In this document: positions 1-9,907 of the stretch, piece by piece
How positions within the stretch are numbered: position 1 is the stretch's first letter
Layout: each line of letters starts with the position of its first letter
Source: Candidatus Uabimicrobium amorphum
Lineage (GTDB): Bacteria; Planctomycetota; Uabimicrobiia; Uabimicrobiales; Uabimicrobiaceae
Direction: 5' to 3'
DNA length: 64,000 nucleotides
Assembly: GCF_009002475.1 (NCBI RefSeq)
Contig: NZ_AP019860.1
Span: 8,119,547 to 8,183,546 of the forward strand
Program-made: the position numbers and the translations under genes
The notes under the pieces: generated by a model
Told to the model about the DNA's origin: nothing
What the model saw: the letters and a program-made list of their open reading frames with translations, nothing else
Databases searched by the model: none

Positions 1-1
1 C

Positions 2-187
2 GATGTCAACCAAATGATTAAGAGCAAAAACGTTACTCTACTAAGTGCAGGTCTCGATGAGGCGCCAAGTGTTTACAAAGACATCGACATGGTCATGGAA
101 TACTCCAATGATCTCGTCGAAATTTTGGCTTGTTTTCAACCACGCATTGTAAAAATGGCAGAAGATGGCGAACGACCCGAGGACTAG
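2..187 (+). CDS. rtcB: RtcB RNA ligase, C-terminal end only
   Basis: Only the last 61 codons lie in the window; the gene starts upstream of base 1. The reading frame from base 2 ends in TAG at 185-187 and contains the pattern AYKDID-like (VYKDIDMVMEYSNDLVEI) followed by PRIVKMA and a GERPED tail. This is the usual ending of RtcB, the GTP- and Mn-dependent ligase that joins RNA 3'-phosphate or 2',3'-cyclic phosphate ends to 5'-OH ends in tRNA splicing or RNA repair. The catalytic His and metal ligands would lie upstream and cannot be checked here. It converges on the patatin gene with only 21 bases between the two stop codons. Confidence 0.85.
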   Translation, partial: DVNQMIKSKNVTLLSAGLDEAPSVYKDIDMVMEYSNDLVEILACFQPRIVKMAEDGERPED

Positions 188-208
188 AGTTTTTTCGTGT
201 TAAGACAA

Positions 209-2344
209 TTACCCACGAGAACAAAAAGATTTGTAACTCGCATACAAATTATCGGTGACTAAATCCAGTTGAGACTGTGCTTCGCGAACAATCAAATTCG
301 CTTCTTCAAAACCGTTCACGTCAAAACGCGCCAAGTTTGGATTAAAAGTGAAGTTACCTTCAAAGGCCTGAGATTCTCCCGATGTTTGCAACAAAATGTA
401 AATTGCGCGCAGTAAATCTTTAATTCGCGCCACGGGGGACATAAACTCAGGCACGAAACTCGACTTTTGTTTTTGTTTGGGGGCAGGGGGGATCACTTGA
501 GAAGAAATAATAAAATCCGCTCCTTCCTCCACCAAAATATTTACCGGCACGTTGTTGAGAAAAGCACCATCAATATACTTTTTATTGTCGATCCACATAG
601 GACTAAAAATACCAGGTAGAGAACTACTTGCTCGGACCACTTTTTTGATTTTCCCGGTTTTGAAAATCTTTTCACGTGCACTCAAAAAATCAATTGCTGC
701 CGCAAAAAATGGTATCGGTAAATCTTCCATCATATCGTTGCCAAAATACACATCGAGTAGTAATTCCAAAAATTTACCATGGACAAAAGACAATGTCGCC
801 GCTGTTTTTATTTCTGATTTTTTCTCTAGCAAAAACTGTAAACCTTCGGCTCCAAACTGCGCATAACACGCGCCAACAACACTACCAAAACTTGTGCCAG
901 AAACCATATCAATGGGTATATTGAGTCGCTCCAAAGTTTTGATAAGTGCGATGTGTCCAAATCCCCACGCGGAGCCTCCGCCAAGGGCTAACCCTACTTG
1001 TTTGTTGGTTATGATTCTCGCCAAGTGTCCAATGGAACGCGAAGAAATTTGATACGAATATGCGCCTTGACTAGGATAAAGCTTGGCGATTTTTTTACTC
1101 GCAATGGGAATACGACTATCGGCACTTGTTTGGATCACCGCATGATAGACAAACCCCGAAATCAGTTTGTCCAACGGCCGCAATAGATTAAACTTTTCAC
1201 TAATGTAGACAATATTGGCGATGAGAGGAGAAAGTTTTTGTAAAAATTCTTCGGTACCTTTTGCAGCAGTATGAATGAATATATAGTGAAACTCTCTTGC
1301 GACTTCATTGCTTTTCAGAAATTCTAAGGCCTTAGTCGGCGACATTTTACGTCCCAAAACGCGCGGCCCAATTTGGTACTCCGTTTCGTCCTGATCGCTT
1401 AGTTCGATAACCAAGCACTCGTATACGTAACTTTCCGTCACCGCTAGCGCCAATTGGTAACTCAATAATTGTAAATCATAAGAGCTATGGTTTACCAAAA
1501 AGAAAATCTCCGCCTGCTTTGCTAGATCATTCTCATCAATGACAATGCCTCTTTCGCGGCAAACCGTATTGACCATTCCGCGAAAAGAAGAGGAGCGGTT
1601 GTATAGTACATGAAACTCTTGCTCGGGAACAATAAACAGTTCACAATCTTCCTGTGCGACCACATGGGCAATACGCGGTATTCTTTTCACTAAGGCAATT
1701 TCCCCAAAAGCATTTCCCGCGTAAAACATACGCAATATTTTGTTTGGTTCTTCTTCGCGAAAGGCCTTTACAGAACCACGTGCAATCACAAAAAATGCTT
1801 TTCCGGTGTCTCCCTGACGGCAGATGTACTCTCCTTTGGAAAAATAGCACAACGTCGATATTTCGAGTAGGTGCTCAATCAAAGATGTTCCCACATGCGC
1901 AAAGTAGTTGTTTTTTAATAGCAGTGCACGAATTTGTTGTTGGTCAGAGTACAATTTTACTCTAGTCTGAAATTGTTGTTTGAGATGTGGATATTTCTTA
2001 AAAATTTGCTCAAATGCTTCGCGGTCCCAGCAAACAAACTCTATATCAGAAATAGTTTTTGTGACCAAACCCCTTTTCTCGGGCATGAAAATACCTGTGT
2101 CAAGAACCATACCTGGACGCAGATACCACTTTACCTCTTCTTCACTTTGCGGTAAAACAGCGACATAACCACGATATAATAAATACACTCGTGGAGTCCA
2201 ACGTTCTTCTTCCATAACCGTTTCGTTACTAAATTTTCTATTGCGGGCGAGATCTTCCAGTATTTGTAGCTCTTCGTCTTTTAAATAACGAAAAAAAGAA
2301 CTCTTTTCTCTCATAAACTCTTTAATATTTGGTTTATTTTCCAT
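209..2344 (-). CDS. Patatin-like phospholipase with cyclic-nucleotide-binding domains (NTE/RssA-like)
   Basis: A 711-residue serine lipase of the neuropathy-target-esterase type. Residues about 15-130 and 150-260 look like two cyclic-nucleotide-binding folds (second: FSKGEYICRQGDTGKAFFVI, then FGEIAL). About 280-430 is the linker found in bacterial NTE homologues. The patatin domain follows, with a GGGSAWGFGH oxyanion loop, GTSFGS nucleophile (Ser about 485) and DGA motif (Asp about 592), so the catalytic dyad is intact. It should cleave acyl chains from phospholipids or lysophospholipids near the inner membrane, possibly under nucleotide control. I chose the ATG at 2344; a TTG at 2371 gives nine more codons. 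It is the last gene of the synthase operon, 41 bases after the P450 stop, so it may supply or release acyl chains for that pathway (inference). Confidence 0.88.
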   Translation of the reverse strand: MENKPNIKEFMREKSSFFRYLKDEELQILEDLARNRKFSNETVMEEERWTPRVYLLYRGYVAVLPQSEEEVKWYLRPGMVLDTGIFMPEKRGLVTKTISDIEFVCWDREAFEQIFKKYPHLKQQFQTRVKLYSDQQQIRALLLKNNYFAHVGTSLIEHLLEISTLCYFSKGEYICRQGDTGKAFFVIARGSVKAFREEEPNKILRMFYAGNAFGEIALVKRIPRIAHVVAQEDCELFIVPEQEFHVLYNRSSSFRGMVNTVCRERGIVIDENDLAKQAEIFFLVNHSSYDLQLLSYQLALAVTESYVYECLVIELSDQDETEYQIGPRVLGRKMSPTKALEFLKSNEVAREFHYIFIHTAAKGTEEFLQKLSPLIANIVYISEKFNLLRPLDKLISGFVYHAVIQTSADSRIPIASKKIAKLYPSQGAYSYQISSRSIGHLARIITNKQVGLALGGGSAWGFGHIALIKTLERLNIPIDMVSGTSFGSVVGACYAQFGAEGLQFLLEKKSEIKTAATLSFVHGKFLELLLDVYFGNDMMEDLPIPFFAAAIDFLSAREKIFKTGKIKKVVRASSSLPGIFSPMWIDNKKYIDGAFLNNVPVNILVEEGADFIISSQVIPPAPKQKQKSSFVPEFMSPVARIKDLLRAIYILLQTSGESQAFEGNFTFNPNLARFDVNGFEEANLIVREAQSQLDLVTDNLYASYKSFCSRG

Positions 2345-2385
2345 CGTCGTTTTCCACCCAAAAAAGCACAAAAATACAATGATAA

Positions 2386-3711
2386 TTAACGCTTTTGAAC
2401 GGTAATCTCCACTTTGTGAAGTGGTTGCAAAGTAATAGAAGGTAGCAATGCTGTACCACGGTCTTCGAGAATTTGAACGCGAAACTTTTGAATCGCCATG
2501 GCCAAAATCAACGTTGACTCGATCATGTTGTAATGGTTACCTATACATACGCGTGGTCCGCCGCCAAAAGGAAAATAGGCGTATTTCGGTATTTTTTTCT
2601 CGAAACCATTTTCCCAACGTTCTGGTAAAAATTTTTGTGGTTCGTCAAAATAACGTGCATCGCGATGAACAACATGTTGTACCATCAAAACCTGTACCCC
2701 TTTGGGAATCAGTTGTTTTCCAATTTGTACATCTTCAATGGATTCGCGCCCGATTGCCCACAACGGTGGGTACAACCGCAATGTTTCTCGAACGACATTG
2801 CTAGTATAGGTTAACTTGTCAATATCTTCAACCTCTATATTTCTCTGGCCAATCACCCGTTGTAGTTCTTCCTCTATTTTTTGTTGTACATGAGGATGCT
2901 TCGCAATAAGATAAAAAGCCCATGTAAGCGACGTTGCCGTAGTTTCATGACCAACAACTAGAAGCGTAAATACTTCATCTAGCACCTGTTTGTCAGTGAT
3001 GCCTAGTTCTTGTTGTGCTCTAAAAAGGTCGCTGAGCAAATCATCTAAGTTACCGCGTTCTTTCCGCGCGCGAATCATGCGCCGCGCGCTACGCGGAAAT
3101 TGAAAAAATATTTTCATGACCTTGAGATTTTGCGGCGTGGGAACAATAAAGGGGATAGGAATACGACTCGAGGTAATACTCGCAAACTGTTTTACGATAA
3201 CATCAACAGAGTCTTTTACTTTTTGTACATCTTGTTCGGTATCGATATTAAACAGCGTTTTCGACACAATCTGCAAGGTCATTTTTACCATTTCGCCGTG
3301 GATATCAAGACTTTGCCCATCTTGCCATTCTCCGACAACTTTATCGATAATATCGATCATTTGCTGTGCGTATTTGTGTAACTTAGAACGACGAAACGCT
3401 GGTTGTACAATGCGATGTTGTTGTTTCCAAAATTCTCCAGAACTAGTGACCAACCCGTTGCCAAACGCCATTTTTAGCTGTCGCATATTCCACGATTTGA
3501 TAAAAGAATCGTTTTTTTCGACAAATATTTCATGTAAAAGCTGTGGAGAATTTACTACGCAAAAACGCATAGCAAACAGGCGAAATTGATACATTTCACC
3601 ATAGATAGAAGTATACTTGTGAAAGAAGCCCAACATATCCTTGCGAAATTCTGGCCAACTCCCACTAAACCAATTTCCTGTTGGTCCCGGTAGATCCATT
3701 GTTGTTTTCAT
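2386..3711 (-). CDS. Cytochrome P450
   Basis: A 441-residue soluble P450 of normal length. It has the oxygen-binding I-helix motif (VVGHETTATSL), the K-helix ExxR (ETLR), and the heme loop FPFGGGPRVCIGN with the ligand Cys at about residue 389. No reductase or ferredoxin domain is fused, so electrons must come from a partner outside this window. The pattern fits bacterial fatty-acid or polyketide hydroxylases of the CYP102/CYP110-like class, but the substrate cannot be read from sequence. Its ATG overlaps the TGA of the upstream synthase gene by 4 bases (ATGA), so the two are probably translationally coupled. I infer that it oxidises the product of that synthase. Confidence 0.93.
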   Translation of the reverse strand: MKTTMDLPGPTGNWFSGSWPEFRKDMLGFFHKYTSIYGEMYQFRLFAMRFCVVNSPQLLHEIFVEKNDSFIKSWNMRQLKMAFGNGLVTSSGEFWKQQHRIVQPAFRRSKLHKYAQQMIDIIDKVVGEWQDGQSLDIHGEMVKMTLQIVSKTLFNIDTEQDVQKVKDSVDVIVKQFASITSSRIPIPFIVPTPQNLKVMKIFFQFPRSARRMIRARKERGNLDDLLSDLFRAQQELGITDKQVLDEVFTLLVVGHETTATSLTWAFYLIAKHPHVQQKIEEELQRVIGQRNIEVEDIDKLTYTSNVVRETLRLYPPLWAIGRESIEDVQIGKQLIPKGVQVLMVQHVVHRDARYFDEPQKFLPERWENGFEKKIPKYAYFPFGGGPRVCIGNHYNMIESTLILAMAIQKFRVQILEDRGTALLPSITLQPLHKVEITVQKR

Positions 3712-6700
3712 ATATCATACCTATAAGCGACTAAATTTTTTGCTAACACCACAGCATCGCCTTTTTCATCGATTGCTTGTACCCACTTATTAAAAATGTG
3801 GTTATTGTGTATGCGTGGGTTACTTCCGTGTAAATGTAGTTTCCCTAATTGGCGATCGTTTATGTCGGCCTTTATATAAAGTTCTCCTCCCATTTGCGGG
3901 ACGTAAATTGTCTCGCGGTCATCGATCATACTAAAGCGCCACAGAGCGTCGACAAGTATAGACGGTAAACAAAAATCTTCGATACAAGAAAGCGACGTTT
4001 TATCCAATTCAAACGACGCCTCTCGGCTACATTCCCCTATGGTAATTTGCGACAAACAACAAAAAAAGTCACTCAATTTGACGACACCTTCTTTGGTATA
4101 AGGATCGCCAACCTCGATAGTTTTTGTATTTGTTTGTGCACTGAACCACGGTACAGGTACAGCGCTTTCTCTCATATGTATATCTACTTCAAACATGCAC
4201 TCGTTGTGTTGTAAAACCATCCCTGACTTATGAATAAAATCGGACAATAGCTGCACGTGGATCACTGCGGAAGTTTGTGTTTTGTGCCGTACTTTCCCCT
4301 TGCACTTGATCACCACTTCCTTACCAGGAAAAACTTTGACAAATTTGTGGAATTGCGCATTTTCAAACTTGAAAAACGACCAACTAGGGCATAGTTTTTG
4401 TGCGGTGCGTGCGGCAAAATCCAACTCGAATGTTCCTGGTAGTGTTGCCACACCATTGACCAAATGGTGGCAAATGTACGGAGCATTCTCTTCGTTTAGC
4501 GACCATTCTAGATATGCCTCATTTTCCTTTGTTGCCACATCAACCTGGTAATAACTCTGTTCTTGTGCTGTTAGAGAGATATTGACCACATTATCGCTGC
4601 ACAACACGTTCGAAAATATGGCTTTGCCTTCTGCAGCGCGAATCGGACGTAGATTTCGTTGGTGCGCAATCATCGCATACTCCGAATCTCTTGTCATACC
4701 TATTTTTTCCCACCCCAACCATGCCAGTGAAGACCAGCGCCCTTTTTGTCTATTCATATATTGGGCGATGCGATTTAGTGCTTCGTTTGCCGCCCCATAG
4801 TCTGGTTGCCCATCGTTTCCCATATAACTAAACGTTGACGTTAACAAATGAAAATGTGGATGCGTTGGTAAATGCTGACAACAGCTGCGATAAAGATTTT
4901 GTATCCCCTTGAGTTTCGTGGCAATAATTTTACGGAAATCTGCCAATTTTTTCTTAGGCAATGTTGTTGATACTTGTAAACCTGCTCCATGGATTACCAA
5001 ATCAACCTTACCGTACTTTTGGTAAATTTCGCCAATACATTTCTCCATTTCCTCCTCTACGGTGATATCGCACCTTCGGTATTCGATTCTCCCCGGTAGC
5101 TGCGCAAAACTGCGCAGATTATGCGCAATTTCATTGCCCGCCTGATAACCACGATACAACTGTTTCAGTTCTTTAATGTTCAAGGCTGTTTCGCGAAGTT
5201 GTTCTTGGTAAAACGTCTGCTCAAATTTCGTAAAGCTCTCGGTATCCATTTGTCGATACTTTTCAGGAACTTTTTGTAAATTCGTGCGTCCAAGAGCAAT
5301 TACCTTACAACGAAACTTCTGCAACAGCTCTTCGACTAAAACAGCGGTGACACCACGAGCACCACCAGTTGCTAACACCACAGATTCTTCATTTAACTCT
5401 TCACTGTTCGCCGCTATTTCTGCCGTAACCAGCTTGTGTACTTTGCGCTTATTTCCCACATAAAAAATCTCGTGGTGGATACCTGCACACAAAAGTTCAG
5501 TGGCGACGAAATCAAGTCCTGCGGCCAGTGACACCTCATCACAGTGGATCGACTTGCACATTGCGTCAGGTAATTCTCGTGCCATAGATTTTATAAATCC
5601 CGCAAACAAACCCGAATAGGGATGAACATTTCCCTCTTTGTTGTATGCGTTTATCGTTAATGTAAACAACGATGTTTTTTGTTGTTGTATGGCAGAGTAT
5701 GCTTGCTGCGCCGTCAAGAATAGTAAATCCATAAAACTTAGGTCGAAATCTTGCAATAGTTCATCAGCATTGTGGGAAGCCATGTGTTTGGTGGCAATAA
5801 TCATATCGTATGCACCACTTTGTAAATTTTGCGATAATTGTGCGTCGACATGTTCTCCGCTCACACACCAATAATCACCAGTACGCCGCATCGTCGCCAC
5901 ATCGTAATTTTCTACAGCAATGCTTTGCTGTTCCCACCACTGTATGTCATCCACTAAAAACAATATTTTTTTCGCTGTTAAAGAAGCTGAACTTACTTCC
6001 ACAGGGGCTAAAAATAATTGAGGGTTATAAATATCTATTGGTGTAGCGCCTGGCAACGCCAAACTATTCCAATGTGTGATCTCATCATAAGGGGAGATTT
6101 GTAGGCAATGATCTTGCTTCCATTTCACCATCGTTTTCCTTGTATTGCCATGCAACAATTCCAAAATTTCCTTACTACCTGTCGCCCCTCGTAGCGAACC
6201 TTCGACAGACAATGTTTCTTCGTCGCCCTCCGCATTGCAATTTACAATTGCTTGAATGGCAAATCCTTGTTTTTTTGCCCATTCTTTTCTCGTGAGTGCT
6301 AAAACGATGCCTCCGGCTTGCGGTTCCTGTTGATCATGGCGAGGCAACAACAACGATGTTTCATCGCGATAACTTATTCCTCCCGCAAAAACAATGTCGC
6401 AATCATCAAAATATAGGCAACGCTGTGCATGACAAATAGCTTCGAATAACGATCGTTCTCCACAATCGATGACCAGATTTGCGCCTTTTAAATCGTACAT
6501 ATGCGCTACACGACCAGAAGTCACATTCGGCATGATGCCCGGAAGTGTATATGGTCCTGTCGCAACATGCTGCTCTTTGGCCTGCTGTAATAATTTCTGC
6601 ACAAGATCATCCGTCGCGTACTCAAAGCTGGCGTCTTTAAGAAGACGCGCAAAACGATCGGCATATAACCTCTGTAATACCGGAACACTGTGCTCCGCTT

Positions 6701-9700
6701 TACCTTCCATTCCGAGAATAACCCCTGTAGATTTTTTGTAATTTTCCCAATTTTTGGGTAACGAAGCAATGAGGTTTTCGACAAGCTTCACCGCGAGTAG
6801 TTGGCTACCGTCCATGTGGTCTACCACATCAGGTAAAAGTATTTTTTTGGGAGAGGGGAAATGTTGCTTCTTAAAATACGACAATGCTTGCAACGACACT
6901 TGTGCTTGCGCCATACCATCTTTATCTGGGAAGAGACACTCCACGGCAATCACCGCCAAGTCACCGCGGTATGCCCTCTTAGGTAGTTTTTGCAGATTTT
7001 TGTGGTGCTGTGGATCATACTCCTCGATCACTAGATGCGCGTTGGTTCCGCCAAATCCAAAACCACTTACCGCAGCTCTTCGCGGTAGTTTGTTTATATT
7101 TTTTTTCCACGGCATAGACGTTGTTGGTATAACGAAGGGGGAATTTTCGATATTCATACCTTCATGCTGATTGTTTGGATCGTAATAGAACTGTTCGGGT
7201 ATGATTTTGTTTCTCAGCGCCATACAAACCTTAATAATCGAAGCTGTCCCCGCCAACCACCCTGTATGTCCAATAAGAGATTTTATGCTCGTAAGAGCAA
7301 TTGTTTGTTGGCTACTTTTCTCAAAAAATTGCGCAAGTGCCTGAAATTCTGTCGCATCTCCTACTTTCGTCGCTGTGGCGTGCGCTTCGAGATGTTGAAT
7401 CGTTTGTACATCAACACCACTCTTCACATAGGCATTTTCAAGAGCAACAACCTGCCCCTTAGCTTTGGGAACATTTACCGATGAACTCTTACCGTCGCTT
7501 GAAAGTCCACAACCAACGATGACACCGTGAATATCATTGTCATCGCGCAATGCATCAGGTAGTCTCTTTAATGCCAAAAGAGCTGCCCCTTCGCCAAAAA
7601 TAACGCCATCCGCATTGCCATCCAACGAACGGATATGCGTTGTGGAAAGTCCGCCAAACTGCGAAAACAAACAGCTATTCGCAGGACCAGGCGCAAATAC
7701 ACCTCCGGCCAAGACTAAGTCTTTGTCGTGGGCCTGCAATTCTTTTATACCGCGATCCGTCGTATACAAAGAAGAAGCACACGCCGCGTCCATCAAGTAT
7801 GTGGTGCAAGATTTGCCACAAATGTCGTCAACTATTTTCGCAAAACATTTGTGGGGCGTAAAACGCATAAAATCGCTTTCAAAATGTATAGAAAGAAAGG
7901 CCTTTAACGCGGTAAATGCTTTACTGTCTTCCTCTAAGGTCGACAAAATTTGCAGCAATTGTTTTGCCAATAGCGCTTCGTCGTACTCTTGGATTCCATC
8001 CGCGGTACTTCCTAAAAAACAAGCGATACGCGAAGAACAAATTTCGCGCATTTCATCTTGTAGTGGTGCAATACACTGCTGTAGGGCTTCGGCCAAGAAA
8101 CGTTCTGCTTTGGACAAGTGGGCATACTGTTTAGCACCTTTAAAGTTTTGCACAACTCCGGTGAGCAAGCTATACGTTTTGTCTGGAGCAATGCCATTTT
8201 CGCTCATAAAATCGCGCTCAAGGAGTTGATCCTGTTTTCGCGCATCAATAATTCCCGATACCCCATACCGCGTGTTGTGCCAAAACTCACCTACATTATT
8301 TGCACCTGGAACCACACATCCCATGGAAACGACAGCGATGGGTACATCATTGTACATCGCTTTTTGCTTTGCCATGGTCCTAGGCTTTGTCGTCGTTTTT
8401 TGTCGTGGTGTTGTTTTTTGCGATTGCAAGCGAAAGGCGTTTGTCACGACGAGCGCATCATTATTTTTTACAATAATATTCGCCATGCTCGTTCCCACGC
8501 CGCATTCGATAAAATTTTGATACCCCTGTGAACACAACGTCGCGATACACCGATCAAAATAAAACGGTTTTACAAAATGATGCGCTAAGATAGAGGCAAA
8601 ATCGCAGCCTTTTGTATAAAACTGCTGTTCAATGGGAGAAAAAGTGTCTATTTGTGGCGATTTATAATCGATGTCTTTTATTGTTTCGTAAAAGGTCGCA
8701 ACAGCTGGTTGCAATTTACTAGAGTGAAATGGATAATTGGTGTTTAGCGGTGTCACTTGAATCTTCGCTGGTAGGAAATTCTGGCGCACGTACTCTAGCT
8801 GTTGGTTCGCAACATTGACAACGGTTTGTTTGCGATGATTACATCCAGCGATTTCAACGGGTAAATGAAAGTTTTTCACCGTATCCAAAGAACTAGACAC
8901 GGCCGCCATTGTATACGGTAAATTTTGCAAAGGGGCCAAAGCCGCAAACCTCTTACACACAATTTCCAAGCCTTCTTCGACACGAAAAACACCAGAGATT
9001 GTCAGTGCCGCTATTTCTCCAAAACTATGTCCCACAAGTAGCTGAGGTTTTTTACCGTCAGCGATTAGCCACTGCGCGCAGATAACGCTCTGTAGGTAAA
9101 TGGCAATGTGATCTAAGTCACGACACGTTTTCAATATATCTTCGGGTAAATCAGCATAAATTAGGTCGACAAAACTATGCTGGAAGAAATTTTTGGCAAG
9201 AGTATCTGCGTAATCTATGTATTTCGCTTCTCGGGGAAAGTTTTCATAAATATGACGTAGCAACGCAAAATCACAAGTATCTTTACCAGGAAAAACGAAT
9301 ACCGTGCCTTGTTTTTTTTGTGGCGAATGGGTAAACTGCGCGTGAAATTTTTGCGGAGGAAGATTGGCCATTTCTTTACCTACAGCACAGACATCTTCGG
9401 GAAAAAGCGTTGTCGTTTTTCCATGGAGGACTTTATCTTTGAAGTCAGGTGCTAATGTATCCTCCAAAGGATATTTCGTAAAATGTTGTAACATCTCTTG
9501 AGGAAAAGCCACAAGCTCTCCTTGTTTACTTGAACAAACTATCGTCTGAAACCCACAACATACGGGAACACCATCGTAGCGAACCACTCGAAAACACAAT
9601 CGTACAGAAGAACGCCCCAAATCTTCATACGTCATTAAAATCGCCACCGCTTTTCCCACCGCCACCGGAGCAAGATTGCGACTATACCCTTCTTGGGTAA

Positions 9701-9878
9701 GAAGAACCACATTGTCCAGTTGTTGTTGCAAAGTAGTGGCTTGCAATCCACGCGTATCCGAAAATAACAATGATTCGCGTGCGATGCATTGAAATTTGAA
9801 GTTGGTTAAGTAATGATGCGTACCGTAGGCCATGGTATCGTCAAAATAAATTTGATATGGGACAACGTAGTAGTTCAT
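3708..9878 (-). CDS. Iterative PKS / PUFA-synthase-like protein: hotdog-AT-KS-CLF-KR-DH, no ACP
   Basis: A 2056-residue megasynthase. Residues about 1-160 look like a thioesterase-type hotdog (YFDDTMAYGTHHYLTNFKF). An acyltransferase at about 190-480 has GHSFGE (Ser about 285) and NYPFHSS (His about 385). A ketosynthase at about 513-965 has DAACASS (Cys about 700), EAHATAT (His about 833) and IGHTGW (His about 871). A second, shorter ketosynthase-like part at about 970-1310 has Glu (about 1141) where the Cys should be, as in chain-length factors. A ketoreductase at about 1340-1750 has TGGARGVTA and a Tyr at about 1694. A dehydratase hotdog at about 1790-2056 has HLVNGVATLP (His about 1805). 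I see no carrier-protein motif; two upstream genes encode ACPs. Start: ATG at 9878 after AAGGA, in preference to a TTG one codon earlier. Related in plan to PfaA/PfaC and enediyne synthases; the product is unknown. Confidence 0.9.
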   Translation of the reverse strand: MNYYVVPYQIYFDDTMAYGTHHYLTNFKFQCIARESLLFSDTRGLQATTLQQQLDNVVLLTQEGYSRNLAPVAVGKAVAILMTYEDLGRSSVRLCFRVVRYDGVPVCCGFQTIVCSSKQGELVAFPQEMLQHFTKYPLEDTLAPDFKDKVLHGKTTTLFPEDVCAVGKEMANLPPQKFHAQFTHSPQKKQGTVFVFPGKDTCDFALLRHIYENFPREAKYIDYADTLAKNFFQHSFVDLIYADLPEDILKTCRDLDHIAIYLQSVICAQWLIADGKKPQLLVGHSFGEIAALTISGVFRVEEGLEIVCKRFAALAPLQNLPYTMAAVSSSLDTVKNFHLPVEIAGCNHRKQTVVNVANQQLEYVRQNFLPAKIQVTPLNTNYPFHSSKLQPAVATFYETIKDIDYKSPQIDTFSPIEQQFYTKGCDFASILAHHFVKPFYFDRCIATLCSQGYQNFIECGVGTSMANIIVKNNDALVVTNAFRLQSQKTTPRQKTTTKPRTMAKQKAMYNDVPIAVVSMGCVVPGANNVGEFWHNTRYGVSGIIDARKQDQLLERDFMSENGIAPDKTYSLLTGVVQNFKGAKQYAHLSKAERFLAEALQQCIAPLQDEMREICSSRIACFLGSTADGIQEYDEALLAKQLLQILSTLEEDSKAFTALKAFLSIHFESDFMRFTPHKCFAKIVDDICGKSCTTYLMDAACASSLYTTDRGIKELQAHDKDLVLAGGVFAPGPANSCLFSQFGGLSTTHIRSLDGNADGVIFGEGAALLALKRLPDALRDDNDIHGVIVGCGLSSDGKSSSVNVPKAKGQVVALENAYVKSGVDVQTIQHLEAHATATKVGDATEFQALAQFFEKSSQQTIALTSIKSLIGHTGWLAGTASIIKVCMALRNKIIPEQFYYDPNNQHEGMNIENSPFVIPTTSMPWKKNINKLPRRAAVSGFGFGGTNAHLVIEEYDPQHHKNLQKLPKRAYRGDLAVIAVECLFPDKDGMAQAQVSLQALSYFKKQHFPSPKKILLPDVVDHMDGSQLLAVKLVENLIASLPKNWENYKKSTGVILGMEGKAEHSVPVLQRLYADRFARLLKDASFEYATDDLVQKLLQQAKEQHVATGPYTLPGIMPNVTSGRVAHMYDLKGANLVIDCGERSLFEAICHAQRCLYFDDCDIVFAGGISYRDETSLLLPRHDQQEPQAGGIVLALTRKEWAKKQGFAIQAIVNCNAEGDEETLSVEGSLRGATGSKEILELLHGNTRKTMVKWKQDHCLQISPYDEITHWNSLALPGATPIDIYNPQLFLAPVEVSSASLTAKKILFLVDDIQWWEQQSIAVENYDVATMRRTGDYWCVSGEHVDAQLSQNLQSGAYDMIIATKHMASHNADELLQDFDLSFMDLLFLTAQQAYSAIQQQKTSLFTLTINAYNKEGNVHPYSGLFAGFIKSMARELPDAMCKSIHCDEVSLAAGLDFVATELLCAGIHHEIFYVGNKRKVHKLVTAEIAANSEELNEESVVLATGGARGVTAVLVEELLQKFRCKVIALGRTNLQKVPEKYRQMDTESFTKFEQTFYQEQLRETALNIKELKQLYRGYQAGNEIAHNLRSFAQLPGRIEYRRCDITVEEEMEKCIGEIYQKYGKVDLVIHGAGLQVSTTLPKKKLADFRKIIATKLKGIQNLYRSCCQHLPTHPHFHLLTSTFSYMGNDGQPDYGAANEALNRIAQYMNRQKGRWSSLAWLGWEKIGMTRDSEYAMIAHQRNLRPIRAAEGKAIFSNVLCSDNVVNISLTAQEQSYYQVDVATKENEAYLEWSLNEENAPYICHHLVNGVATLPGTFELDFAARTAQKLCPSWSFFKFENAQFHKFVKVFPGKEVVIKCKGKVRHKTQTSAVIHVQLLSDFIHKSGMVLQHNECMFEVDIHMRESAVPVPWFSAQTNTKTIEVGDPYTKEGVVKLSDFFCCLSQITIGECSREASFELDKTSLSCIEDFCLPSILVDALWRFSMIDDRETIYVPQMGGELYIKADINDRQLGKLHLHGSNPRIHNNHIFNKWVQAIDEKGDAVVLAKNLVAYRYDI

Positions 9879-9907
9879 CAAAAATCCTTACATGCTATGG
9901 ATGCCAT

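Noticed and set aside
7537-8229. 230-codon plus-strand frame
   Set aside because: It lies wholly inside the KS domain of the synthase on the other strand, whose motifs are unmistakable.
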